NCBI GenBank assembly: GCA_900317915.1
Contig: ONIO01000001.1
Span: forward strand, 1-64,000
Length of the DNA stretch: 64,000 bases
Direction of reading: 5' to 3'
Origin: an uncultured Lachnospiraceae bacterium
Lineage (GTDB): Bacteria; Bacillota; Clostridia; Lachnospirales; Lachnospiraceae
Under the pieces are notes generated by a model. That model was given only the letters and a program-made list of their open reading frames with translations. It ran no database searches and was not told the DNA's origin. The position numbers were made by a program, and so were the translations under genes. This document shows positions 9,056 through 17,410 of this stretch, in pieces; positions within the stretch are counted from its first letter, which is position 1; each line of letters opens with the position of its first letter.

Positions 9056-10359
9056 ATTCATATGACGAGGCAGCCAATCAGCTCCGTACATCCTTTCGCC
9101 TGGCGGGATATAAGGGACCTATGATTACCATGATGGATGATGGCTTTCTCCCTCGAGATGTCACTAGTATCTACCAGTACTACCTGGGAGTAAGTCAGGG
9201 GAAGGCCAGATACTTTAACCAGATTGACCATCCTAAGCTCTGGGAGATTCGAGGCAATAACTCCTATGGAGAGGTCTATGATAAAACCCATCTCAGGGGA
9301 CGAATTGTCTATGCCAAGCCACTAGAAAAGAGACTGGTAAGTGCAGTGGAGTGGCTAGATGAGAAGGGCATCCATCGCTACAGCGACTACTACAATAGTA
9401 AAGGGCGACTCTATAGCAGAGGAACCATGGACGCTAAGGGACAAGCCATTTTACGTAGTTGGTTTGATAGTAGTGGAAGGGAAGTGATTACAGAGAACTA
9501 TCGAACAGGGGATATTCTATTAGACTTTAAGGGACGATTGACCTCATATAAGAGTCGAGTAGACTTTGCAGTGGATATGCTTAAGGATGCAGGCTACCTG
9601 GATCGACAGATTTACTATAATTCCCTGTCCACGCCATTCTTTGTAGCTGAGAAATTGGGAAGCAGGTCCCGAGAGAAGAGAGCACAGGATCTCCTTTTCT
9701 GGCAGGAAGGTGTGCGAGAGGATATCCCTGGCAATATGAAGGGGATTCTAGCTGGCAGCAGTCCAAGTACAAGCACCGTCATCGTCATGAATGAGGGAAG
9801 CTATGAGAAGCTCTTATCCTTAGGAGCAGATCATCGGCATCTTAAACTTGGTGGCTATGTACATGGCTTTACGAGAGAAAATTCCTATGGAAGGAAGGCA
9901 CTGATCTGCACCAATTCGGATCAATTGGAAGGCATAGAGGAGCTAATCACTGGACTGCCTCAGATTCACTTTCATATTGTGGCGGTGACAGAGATGTCGA
10001 AGACCCTTATGGATAAGGAGAAGTATTCCAATGTAACCCTTTATCCTGGCGCTAAGCCGAAGATTATAGAGGAACTGTTTCAGGAGTGTGATTATTACTT
10101 TGATATCAATTATCAGAATGTCATTGTCAATGCATTGGAGCGAGCCTTCCTCGCTAATCAGTTGATACTTGGCTTTGAAAAAACCATACATGGCAGGGTC
10201 TACATTTCTAAGGATCAGATCAAAAAGAATCCAGAGGAGATGATCCGCGAGGTGGAAAAGACCATGGAAAATAAAGAGTACCTGGAGGAATGTCTAATAA
10301 GACAGAGGAAGGCAGGAGGCGACCTGACTCCTGCAGCTTTCCGGGAACTTATGAAGTGA
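9031..10359 (+). CDS. gtfB: Accessory Sec glycosylation chaperone GtfB
   Basis: 442 residues starting MESSVLLLDSYDEAANQLRT, the typical GtfB opening. GtfB has a GT-B-like fold without catalytic activity. It binds the unmodified and partly modified adhesin and presents it to GtfA. The C-terminal part contains the pattern FHIVAVTEMS...NVTLYPGAKP...DYYFDINYQNVIVNALERAF, which belongs to the sugar-nucleotide-type half of the fold. A strong GGGAGGTGA lies directly upstream of the ATG, inside gtfA. No classical EX7E motif is visible, in line with a non-catalytic partner. Confidence 0.92.
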   Translation: MESSVLLLDSYDEAANQLRTSFRLAGYKGPMITMMDDGFLPRDVTSIYQYYLGVSQGKARYFNQIDHPKLWEIRGNNSYGEVYDKTHLRGRIVYAKPLEKRLVSAVEWLDEKGIHRYSDYYNSKGRLYSRGTMDAKGQAILRSWFDSSGREVITENYRTGDILLDFKGRLTSYKSRVDFAVDMLKDAGYLDRQIYYNSLSTPFFVAEKLGSRSREKRAQDLLFWQEGVREDIPGNMKGILAGSSPSTSTVIVMNEGSYEKLLSLGADHRHLKLGGYVHGFTRENSYGRKALICTNSDQLEGIEELITGLPQIHFHIVAVTEMSKTLMDKEKYSNVTLYPGAKPKIIEELFQECDYYFDINYQNVIVNALERAFLANQLILGFEKTIHGRVYISKDQIKKNPEEMIREVEKTMENKEYLEECLIRQRKAGGDLTPAAFRELMK

Positions 10360-10401
10360 TAGATGAATCAAAAACACTATTGGAAAGGTGAGGTGGAGAA
10401 G

Positions 10402-10602
10402 ATGGAGTTTTTAAAGAGTATTTTATTTGGTAAGAACATGGATGCGATTCTGGTGGTCATTATCCTAGAGTGGATTCTGGCTGTCTATGGTATTGGAATG
10501 ACCATTGCAACCAAGAAATTGTGGGCGAAGATCATCAATATCGTCCTGACAATCCTCTGGGTTGTATGCGCAATCCTAAATATGATTGAATTCTTAGGTT
10601 AA
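10402..10602 (+). CDS. Small two-helix membrane protein, candidate accessory-Sec subunit
   Basis: 66 residues with two hydrophobic helices: MDAILVVIILEWILAVYGIG (about 12-32) and IINIVLTILWVVCAILNMIE (about 43-62). They are separated by a short basic loop (ATKKLWAK). I chose ATG 10402, which follows GAGGTGGAG, over an in-frame ATG at 10363 that has no good ribosome binding site. The gene is 42 bases downstream of gtfB, on the same strand and without a terminator between, so it is probably part of the accessory Sec operon. Streptococcal loci encode small Asp4 (SecE-like) and Asp5 (SecG-like) proteins. Size and topology here would fit an Asp5/SecG role, but no family motif proves it and other small membrane proteins look alike. 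Confidence 0.6.
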   Translation: MEFLKSILFGKNMDAILVVIILEWILAVYGIGMTIATKKLWAKIINIVLTILWVVCAILNMIEFLG

Positions 10603-10630
10603 TTCCAGCAAATTGTTAGGTTCTTTCCTG

Positions 10631-10659
10631 TTTACAACGAAAAACTGAAATGCTAATAT
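10631..10659 (+). promoter_or_regulatory. Sigma-A type promoter before the coiled-coil gene
   Basis: TTTACA at 10631-10636 and TAATAT at 10654-10659 are separated by 17 bases. The next start codon is at 10710, giving a leader of about 45 bases. This marks a separate transcription unit after the accessory Sec genes. Confidence 0.75.
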
Positions 10660-10709
10660 AACATATGTGTATATTTACATATTCGTAACCGTTGAATTGG
10701 GAGAGTGAC

Positions 10710-11366
10710 ATGACAGAGACATTTGAGGAGAAGACTGAAGCAGAAAAGCTGTGCGACGATGCCAAGTCTGGTGAGGATCAGCTACTGATTCAGATCGACG
10801 CCTTTCGTGATAAGGCAATGCAGCTGACCAAGCTGATTAATGCTAGAGAGCGTAAAGTCAAAGAATTAGAAGCACTGGTTCGTGCCAAGGAAGAGAAGAA
10901 CCGTGAGCTTCAGGATACACTTGCTAGAAAGCAGGAAGAGGCAGACAGCCTCGTTCTAGATGTGAACCGTAAGGTTGACGAGATGATGACCCAGGTGAAG
11001 GATACCATGGGAAACTTAGAAGAGCGTATTGCTGATCAGGTAGCTGGTAATGAAGAGTCAGTTGCTCAGCAGAATCAGGCAGTACAGGAGACACTGACTG
11101 GCATGCGTGAGAATCTCGGCGGTGTATCTGATGGACTGAATAGCATTAAGGATGAGTTGTCTGAGAAGGTCCACTCTGAGAATGTAAAGGTCTATCGTAA
11201 CATTCAGGATCTCTTAACAGAGATGAATACCAAGGAAGCAGATCGTGTAGCAACAGAGAAGCAGTTCCACTCTCTGAAGACCATGGGAGTTTTCTCCATG
11301 TTATTTGGCCTTCTGAATCTTGGTGCAGTTGTGGTCATCGTTCTGTTTTTGGCTGGAATCATCTAA
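10710..11366 (+). CDS. Tail-anchored coiled-coil protein of unknown function
   Basis: 218 residues starting at ATG 10710, with GGGAG seven bases upstream; an in-frame TTG at 10692 is a weaker choice. Most of the protein (about residues 10-185) is heptad-like and charged, rich in Glu, Lys, Gln and Leu, and predicts long coiled coils. One hydrophobic helix closes it (MGVFSMLFGLLNLGAVVVIVLFLAGII), so it should be a cytoplasmic rod anchored by its C-terminus. It has its own promoter and terminator. I do not recognise a family. Nearness to the export locus may be incidental. Confidence 0.7.
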   Translation: MTETFEEKTEAEKLCDDAKSGEDQLLIQIDAFRDKAMQLTKLINARERKVKELEALVRAKEEKNRELQDTLARKQEEADSLVLDVNRKVDEMMTQVKDTMGNLEERIADQVAGNEESVAQQNQAVQETLTGMRENLGGVSDGLNSIKDELSEKVHSENVKVYRNIQDLLTEMNTKEADRVATEKQFHSLKTMGVFSMLFGLLNLGAVVVIVLFLAGII

Positions 11367-11434
11367 GAGTCCAGAGATGATTCATTCAACGTAAGACTTC
11401 ATGTGTTATCAATATGTAACAGAATAGATAGGTT

Positions 11435-11473
11435 CAGGCTGTGTAGGTAACTCACTATACAGCCTGTTTTTTT
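11435..11473 (+). terminator. Rho-independent terminator after the coiled-coil gene
   Basis: A 12-bp stem pairs 11435-11446 with 11455-11466, with one G-U pair and an 8-base loop. It is followed by seven T residues. Confidence 0.9.
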
Positions 11474-11511
11474 CTTGAATACTTGAGAAAGTATCCTTAG
11501 GGAGGAAAGGG

Positions 11512-13197
11512 ATGAGTACATTTCGTTCGACAAATGAGCGCCCGGTATGGGTCATTGGACACAAGAATCCAGACACAGACTCTATCTGTGCAGCTATTAG
11601 CTATGCGAATCTGAAGAATCAGACAGAGGAGAAAACATATATCCCTAAGAAGGCAGGTAAGCTCAATGGTGAGTCCCGCTATGTCTTAGAGCGATTTGGT
11701 GTGGCAGAGCCTGAGACGGTTGAAGATGTATGCACGCAGATTAAGGACTTAGACTTCCGCCAGAATAAGGGTATCGATCACCATATGTCTCTGAAAAAAG
11801 CTTGGAGCATGATGCGCGACTTAGATGTAGTTACTATGCCAGTAGTAAATGACGCAGGCTTCCTAGAGGGAATTATCTCCAATAGCGATATCGCTTATTC
11901 CTACATGGATGTGATCGATGGCGGTGTATTAAGCCGTGCCCGCACCCAGTATAAGAATATCGTAGAGATCCTTCAGGGAACAGTCATCAGTGGCAATGAG
12001 CATGCCTACTTTGTCAAGGGACAGGTGATGGTAGCTGCTGGTTCTCAGGAGACCATCCAGACGGAGATCAAAGAGGATGACCTGGTCATTGTTGGTAATG
12101 TAAATGCTCGCATTCGTATGGTGCTGGACCGTAATCCAAGCTGTATCATTATTACAGCCTCTAAGAAGGAGGATATCGATCCAGAGATTATCCTTATGGC
12201 AGGTGCAATCCAGTGTATATTAATTACTACAGCCTTTGATTCCTTTACAGTGGCACGTCTCATTAATCAGAGTATGCCAATTGGTCACTTCATGACCAAG
12301 GACCACATCATATCCTTCGAGATCGAGGATAAGGTGGACGATGTACAGGAGCAGATGTCTAAGGTTCGTCACCGTGACTTCCCTGTGGTGGATGATAAGC
12401 AGCATTATATTGGAATGATTTCTCGTCGTAACTTATTAGATGCCAAGAAGAAGCAGGTGATCCTAGTAGATCATAATGAGAAGTCCCAGGCTGTTGATGG
12501 AATCGATCAGGCTGAGATCCTAGAGATCATTGATCATCATCGTCTTGGATCCCTAGAGACCATGCAACCAATCTACTTCCGTAATCAGCCACTTGGCTGC
12601 TCCAATACCATTATCTACAACATGTATGTGGAGAAGGGCGTACCTATCTCTAAGGAGATGGCAGGTATTATGCTATCCGCTATTCTGTCGGATACACTGA
12701 TGTTCCGTTCCCCAACCTGCACAGCCATTGATAAGGCAGCAGCAGAGGAACTGGCACGTATCGCAGAAGTAGATATGGAGGAACTGGCAGTTGCTATGTT
12801 CGAGGCTGGATCAGACTTCACAGGGAAGTCTGCAGACCAGATTATCTATACCGACTTTAAGATTTTCTATTCAGGGGATACATCCTTTGGCGTGTCTCAG
12901 GTCAGCGCTCCAACCAAGCGTCAGCTTGACTCCATTAGAGACAGTTTGCAGGACTATCTGAAGACGGTACAGGCAGATAAGAATATCGATATGGTCTTTG
13001 TGATGCTGACCAATATCTTAGATGAGACCACAGAACTTCTTTGCTCTGGCAATAATGTAGACCGAATTGTTAATTCCGCTTTTCGTGGTATCTTAGAGAC
13101 CGTCGATGGTTACACAATTCTGCCAGGGGTTGTATCCCGTAAGAAGCAGATGGTACCTCCAATTATAGATGCGATTCAAAGAGAGGACCACTCATGA
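11512..13197 (+). CDS. ppaC: CBS-domain manganese-dependent inorganic pyrophosphatase
   Basis: 561 residues of the DHH family II pyrophosphatase with regulatory insert. The N-terminal metal motif is GHKNPDTDSICAAI (residues 16-29). A CBS domain (about 75-130), a DRTGG-like domain (about 130-245) and a second CBS domain (about 250-305) follow. The core then resumes with VDHNEKSQAV, the DHH motif at Asp341-His343, GCSNTI and a C-terminal DHHA2 domain. It hydrolyses pyrophosphate in the cytoplasm and pulls biosynthetic reactions forward. CBS pyrophosphatases are known to respond to adenine nucleotides and diadenosine polyphosphates. The ATG follows GGAGGAAAGGG. The stop overlaps the next gene (ATGA). 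Confidence 0.95.
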   Translation: MSTFRSTNERPVWVIGHKNPDTDSICAAISYANLKNQTEEKTYIPKKAGKLNGESRYVLERFGVAEPETVEDVCTQIKDLDFRQNKGIDHHMSLKKAWSMMRDLDVVTMPVVNDAGFLEGIISNSDIAYSYMDVIDGGVLSRARTQYKNIVEILQGTVISGNEHAYFVKGQVMVAAGSQETIQTEIKEDDLVIVGNVNARIRMVLDRNPSCIIITASKKEDIDPEIILMAGAIQCILITTAFDSFTVARLINQSMPIGHFMTKDHIISFEIEDKVDDVQEQMSKVRHRDFPVVDDKQHYIGMISRRNLLDAKKKQVILVDHNEKSQAVDGIDQAEILEIIDHHRLGSLETMQPIYFRNQPLGCSNTIIYNMYVEKGVPISKEMAGIMLSAILSDTLMFRSPTCTAIDKAAAEELARIAEVDMEELAVAMFEAGSDFTGKSADQIIYTDFKIFYSGDTSFGVSQVSAPTKRQLDSIRDSLQDYLKTVQADKNIDMVFVMLTNILDETTELLCSGNNVDRIVNSAFRGILETVDGYTILPGVVSRKKQMVPPIIDAIQREDHS

Positions 13198-13775
13198 AAG
13201 AAACATGGAAACCAGGGAATATGCTTTATCCCATTCCAGCTGTTTTGGTTTCAACCAGAGGCTTGGATGGTAAGGATAATCTATTTACGGTAGGCTGGAC
13301 AGGAACCATTAACACCAATCCTCCCATGGTTTATATTTCCGTAAGAAAAACCAGATACTCCTATCAGGCGTTGCATGACACAGGGGTATTTGCCATCAAT
13401 CTCACAACTTTTGACCTTACATGGGCCACAGACTACTGTGGAGTCGTCAGTGGCAGAGACCAGGATAAGTTCGAGAGGTGTCACCTTACCAAGGAGGAGG
13501 GAGAAATCGTTCCTGTATCCATGGTGGGAGAGAGCCCAGTGAATATTGAATGCCGTGTCACAGAGGAGAAGGAATTAGGCTCTCATGTGATGTTCATGGC
13601 AGAGGTGGTAGCTGTACATGTAGATACTGCATATAAGGATGAGAAGGGTGCCTTTCATCTGGATCAGGCAGACCCAATTGTCTATTCCCACGGAACCTAT
13701 TATGACTTAGGTAAGCCTTGTGGAAGCTTTGGTTACTCTGTTCGTAAGAAAAAGAAGAAAATAGGTAAGAAGTAA
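13194..13775 (+). CDS. Flavin reductase family protein
   Basis: 193 residues. The motifs PIPAVLVSTRGLDGKDNLFTVGW, then NPPMVYISVRKTRYSYQAL and GVFAINL, are those of the flavin reductase-like split-barrel fold that binds FMN. These proteins reduce flavins with NAD(P)H or use bound FMN in small redox reactions; the substrate cannot be told here. The ATG overlaps the stop of the pyrophosphatase gene (ATGA), and the last base overlaps the next gene, so the three genes form one operon. The C-terminus is a basic tail (VRKKKKKIGKK). Confidence 0.85.
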   Translation: MKETWKPGNMLYPIPAVLVSTRGLDGKDNLFTVGWTGTINTNPPMVYISVRKTRYSYQALHDTGVFAINLTTFDLTWATDYCGVVSGRDQDKFERCHLTKEEGEIVPVSMVGESPVNIECRVTEEKELGSHVMFMAEVVAVHVDTAYKDEKGAFHLDQADPIVYSHGTYYDLGKPCGSFGYSVRKKKKKIGKK

Positions 13776-14419
13776 TGGCACAGGTTTTATTGATTATACT
13801 TGATTTCTTAGGGACCATTGCCTTTGCCATCTCAGGTGCAGTCGTTGCTGGCCGTAAGGGGATGGACATCTTTGGTGTCAATGTGCTTGCAGTAGCTACC
13901 GCTACAGGCGGTGGAATTCTAAGAGACTTAATGATTGGATCTACGCCGCCTATGGTCTTTCAGAAACCAATCTATGCCATTGTCGCCATACTAATGGCGA
14001 ATTTGGTATTTATATACATGTATAAGGTGACGCAGGAACTGCCGAAGCTGAAGCCAGTCTATAATGATTTCTTATTTTTATTTGATACCTTAGGCCTGGC
14101 AGCCTTCACAGTAGATGGAGTACTGATGGGAATTCGTCATGGATTCGCAAGTAATATGCTGCTGATTATCTACTTGGGAGTCATCACAGGAGCTGGCGGT
14201 GGAGTCCTTCGCGATATCTTTGCAATGGAGATGCCGGAGATCTTTCGTAAGAAGATCTATGCCTTAGCTGCTATTATGGGAGCCATTGCAACCAATGTGG
14301 TCTACCTCTTAGTTGGTTCTCAGACTGCATGTATTTTTACAGGATTTGCTGTGGTAGTAATCATTCGTTTTCTTGCTATGCATTTTGAATGGGATCTACC
14401 GAGAATTCAGCCCCGATAG
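13775..14419 (+). CDS. TRIC-type cation channel family protein (UPF0126/YadS-like)
   Basis: 214 residues with about seven hydrophobic helices arranged as two similar halves. Each half carries a glycine-rich segment followed by LRD: ATATGGGILRDLMIG (about 43-57) and GVITGAGGGVLRDIF. This pair of GGG-LRD motifs defines the UPF0126/TRIC family. Bacterial members form trimeric K+-permeable channels in the inner membrane; their physiological role is unclear. The start overlaps the stop of the flavin reductase gene by one base. The membrane topology and duplicated motif make the family assignment firm. Confidence 0.88.
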   Translation: MAQVLLIILDFLGTIAFAISGAVVAGRKGMDIFGVNVLAVATATGGGILRDLMIGSTPPMVFQKPIYAIVAILMANLVFIYMYKVTQELPKLKPVYNDFLFLFDTLGLAAFTVDGVLMGIRHGFASNMLLIIYLGVITGAGGGVLRDIFAMEMPEIFRKKIYALAAIMGAIATNVVYLLVGSQTACIFTGFAVVVIIRFLAMHFEWDLPRIQPR

Positions 14420-14430
14420 GAGAGAAGATT

Positions 14431-15738
14431 ATGAAAATTGTTGAGACTGCACATGAGATGAAGCTAGCTGCTCCAGTTCTAGCAAGTAGCTCCATTGAGG
14501 TTAGAAATGAAGCGCTGAGAAGAGTAAAGACAGCCCTTTTAAGTGAGAGCCAGAGAATCTTCGAAGCGAATCAGAAGGATCTTATCGCTGCAGAGAAAAA
14601 TGGTGTTAACTCTGCAGTGAAGAAGCGTCTGATTTTTAATGAAAAGAAGCTAGAAGATGTGGTAGCTGGAATCGATGGATTGATTGGATTAAGTGATCCA
14701 ATCGGTAAGGTATTACTAGACCGTATCCTGGATGATGGCCTGGAATTAAAGCGTATCAGTGTTCCAATTGGTGTGATCGGTGTCATCTTTGAGGCTAGAC
14801 CAGATGCCCTGGTTCAGATCTCCAGCCTCTGTGTGAAGAGTGGCAACTGTGCCATTTTAAAGGGAGGTAAAGAGACCAAGGAGACCAATCGAGTCCTCTT
14901 TCAGTTAATTAAGAATGCTGTGGTAGCCGCTGGCTTACCTGAGGGCTGCCTCTTCCAGGCAGAAGCCCACAGTGAGATCGATGAATTATTACAGTGCGAT
15001 CAGGATGTGGATCTCTTAATCCCAAGAGGCTCCAATGCCTTTGTCCAGTATATTATGGATCACACCCGGATTCCTGTTATGGGACATGCCGATGGCGTAT
15101 GTCACACCTATATCGATCGTGACTGCGACCTAGAACAGGCAGTGTCCATTGTGACTGATGCCAAGACCCAGTACACAGCAGCTTGTAATGCGACAGAAAC
15201 GGTTCTGATTGATCGCTGTATAGCAAGAGAGATTTTGCCATTACTTCAGGCGGCCTTTCAGGAGGCCGAAGTAGCGGTGCGAGGCGACCAGGAGATACTG
15301 CCTCTCTTAGAAGAGTATGGTTTTCATTTCCCAGAAGGGATGGAGCCTCTCATGGGAGAGGAGGACTACCATACAGAGTACTTAGATAAAATCTGCTCTA
15401 TGAAGTTGGTTGATGGGGTAGAAGAGGCAATTCTCCATATCAATCGCTTTGGTTCACATCACACAGATGCGATTCTGACAGAGAATCAGAAGACGGCAGA
15501 GCGCTTTATGCAGATGGTGGACTCCGCTGGTGTCTACCACAATTGCTCTACTCGATTTGCAGATGGATTCCGCTACGGATTTGGCGCAGAGGTTGGTATC
15601 TCCACCTCCAAGCTCCATGCCAGAGGTCCAGTTGGACTGGAGGGCTTAGTGACCTATAAGTATCGTCTCTATGGACATGGTCAGAAGGTAGGAGACTATG
15701 CAAGTGGTAAGAGCCAGTTCCATTTTAGAGATGTATAA
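14431..15738 (+). CDS. proA: Glutamate-5-semialdehyde dehydrogenase (gamma-glutamyl phosphate reductase)
   Basis: 435 residues, the usual ProA size. ProA reduces gamma-glutamyl phosphate with NADPH to glutamate semialdehyde, the second step of proline synthesis. Visible motifs are IGVIGVIFEARPDALVQI, the Gly-rich LKGGKETKETNR, the catalytic cysteine region QYTAACNATETVL (Cys252) and the C-terminal GFGAEVGISTSKLHARGPVGLEGL. I chose ATG 14431, preceded by AGGAGAG, over an in-frame ATG at 14389 inside the TRIC gene. proB is not adjacent, which is unusual since proBA are commonly paired; it must lie elsewhere if the pathway is complete. Confidence 0.95.
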   Translation: MKIVETAHEMKLAAPVLASSSIEVRNEALRRVKTALLSESQRIFEANQKDLIAAEKNGVNSAVKKRLIFNEKKLEDVVAGIDGLIGLSDPIGKVLLDRILDDGLELKRISVPIGVIGVIFEARPDALVQISSLCVKSGNCAILKGGKETKETNRVLFQLIKNAVVAAGLPEGCLFQAEAHSEIDELLQCDQDVDLLIPRGSNAFVQYIMDHTRIPVMGHADGVCHTYIDRDCDLEQAVSIVTDAKTQYTAACNATETVLIDRCIAREILPLLQAAFQEAEVAVRGDQEILPLLEEYGFHFPEGMEPLMGEEDYHTEYLDKICSMKLVDGVEEAILHINRFGSHHTDAILTENQKTAERFMQMVDSAGVYHNCSTRFADGFRYGFGAEVGISTSKLHARGPVGLEGLVTYKYRLYGHGQKVGDYASGKSQFHFRDV

Positions 15739-15860
15739 GATGTAAGGACTGGACCAGATAGGATATAGAGTGTATGGGAAGACAGGTATAAAATGCTTTT
15801 TCCCAAAAAGAAAAAAGAAGAGAAAAAGAAAATTGATTATGAAGAAAAGAGGCACATTTT

Positions 15861-17381
15861 ATGGCATCTCGCGTATTTGACTTTAGTGAGGAAGAGGAGA
15901 AGAGGGAGGAAGCCGTAAGGCAGGCTATCGTCGACCCCTCTAAGGGACAGATTCCTCTACATGTTACATCCAATCAGCATGAGGCTAGCCCGGAGCATCC
16001 CCTCTTTACCCTATCGGATCCAGAGAGAGTTCTGGTTCATCATACCAGCGGCGTTTTTAAGAAGTCCGATCATGGGGTGGTGCTAGAGTATGGGAAGTCC
16101 TCGGATCAGTTATATGCTGGGGTTCGTTCGATAGACCTTCGCTTTAAGGACCTGGTAAACTGGCTAGGGGAGACCCATGCCAATGTAAGGCTGTCTGGTC
16201 AACAGACCAGCCAGGGCTATGCTGTTTATAAAATTCACGCAGTGGATGCCACTGGGAGACATCGCCTGAAGACAGAGGATGAGTTTTTACAGACAGTGGT
16301 AGAGCGGTTGCTTTTAAGCGATCAATCCTTCGAGCCAGAGGAAGTGGAAGAGGACGACCAGGAGACCGACACGGTTTACATTTCTGATATGACATCCATC
16401 TCTAACTTCCTAAGGGTGGCGAAGAATACGCTACCTGAGAATATTAGGGACTGGGCTTTTCGTAATCTCGAGATGACCAATCAGACCTCCATTAGTCAGG
16501 ATGAGAGACGGCATGCCAGACGTGCTCTGTCGATTATGCTGAATATTAAGTGGCAGGGGGCATACTTTCCACCCATTGACCCAGTGGCTGCCAGACAGAT
16601 CCTAGACGAGGAACTCTATGGCATGGAGAAGGTAAAACAGAGAATCATTGAGACCATTATCCAGATCAATCGTACCCATACCTTACCGGCCTATGGACTG
16701 CTCCTAGCAGGGCCTGCTGGTGTAGGAAAATCTCAGATCGCCTATGCTGTGGCTAGGATACTAAAGCTCCCTTGGTCCTCTCTAGATATGAGTACCATTA
16801 GAGATCCTGAGGCCCTGACAGGAAGCCCCCGTGTCTATGCCAATGCCAAGCCGGGGCGGATTATGGAGGCCTATCAGAAGGCAGGTTCCTCCAATTTGGT
16901 ATTCATTATTAATGAGTTAGATAAGGCAGATTCTGGTGCTGGATCAGCCAATCCGGCGGATGCTCTTCTGACTCTCCTAGATAACTTAGGATTCACAGAT
17001 AATTACATCGAATGCATGATTCCAACAGGCGGCGTCTATCCCATTGCTACCGCCAATGATAAGTCTCGAATCTCAGAGCCACTTATGACTCGATTTGCAG
17101 TAATCGATATCCCAGACTATAGCCAGGAGGAGAAGATGCAGATTTTCCAGAACTTCTCTTTCCCTAAGGTGCTGAAGCGGATGCAGATGGAGGAGAGTGA
17201 GTGCATCCTTACAGAGGCCGCTGTAGCAGAGGTGATTCGTACCTATGCCAATGAGCCTGGTGTCCGTGATCTAGAGCAGGCGGCAGAGCATTTAGCAGCT
17301 CATGCCCTCTATCTCATTGAGACCCAGGGAGTGAAGCAGGTGACCTATGATGAAGAGGATGTGAGAAGTATCCTAGAATAG
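15861..17381 (+). CDS. Lon-like AAA+ ATPase without protease domain, Walker B Asp replaced by Asn
   Basis: 506 residues. The first about 240 residues are charged and unlike the Lon N-domain I know. From about residue 250 the sequence follows Lon closely: ILDEELYGMEKVKQRIIE, Walker A GPAGVGKS (284-291), Walker B region VFIINELDKAD, sensor-1 IATAND, arginine-finger region PLMTRFAVIDIP, and a helical lid NEPGVRDLEQAAEHLA. The Lon peptidase domain is absent. The Walker B aspartate is Asn351 (INE instead of DE), which may lower ATP hydrolysis. It could be an unfoldase or scaffold needing a partner. The gene is followed 29 bases later by the nitrilase-HD gene. The 122-base gap upstream shows no clear promoter. 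Confidence 0.75.
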   Translation: MASRVFDFSEEEEKREEAVRQAIVDPSKGQIPLHVTSNQHEASPEHPLFTLSDPERVLVHHTSGVFKKSDHGVVLEYGKSSDQLYAGVRSIDLRFKDLVNWLGETHANVRLSGQQTSQGYAVYKIHAVDATGRHRLKTEDEFLQTVVERLLLSDQSFEPEEVEEDDQETDTVYISDMTSISNFLRVAKNTLPENIRDWAFRNLEMTNQTSISQDERRHARRALSIMLNIKWQGAYFPPIDPVAARQILDEELYGMEKVKQRIIETIIQINRTHTLPAYGLLLAGPAGVGKSQIAYAVARILKLPWSSLDMSTIRDPEALTGSPRVYANAKPGRIMEAYQKAGSSNLVFIINELDKADSGAGSANPADALLTLLDNLGFTDNYIECMIPTGGVYPIATANDKSRISEPLMTRFAVIDIPDYSQEEKMQIFQNFSFPKVLKRMQMEESECILTEAAVAEVIRTYANEPGVRDLEQAAEHLAAHALYLIETQGVKQVTYDEEDVRSILE

Positions 17382-17410
17382 ACTGGAATTAGGAAGTTGA
17401 GGAAATCGAT

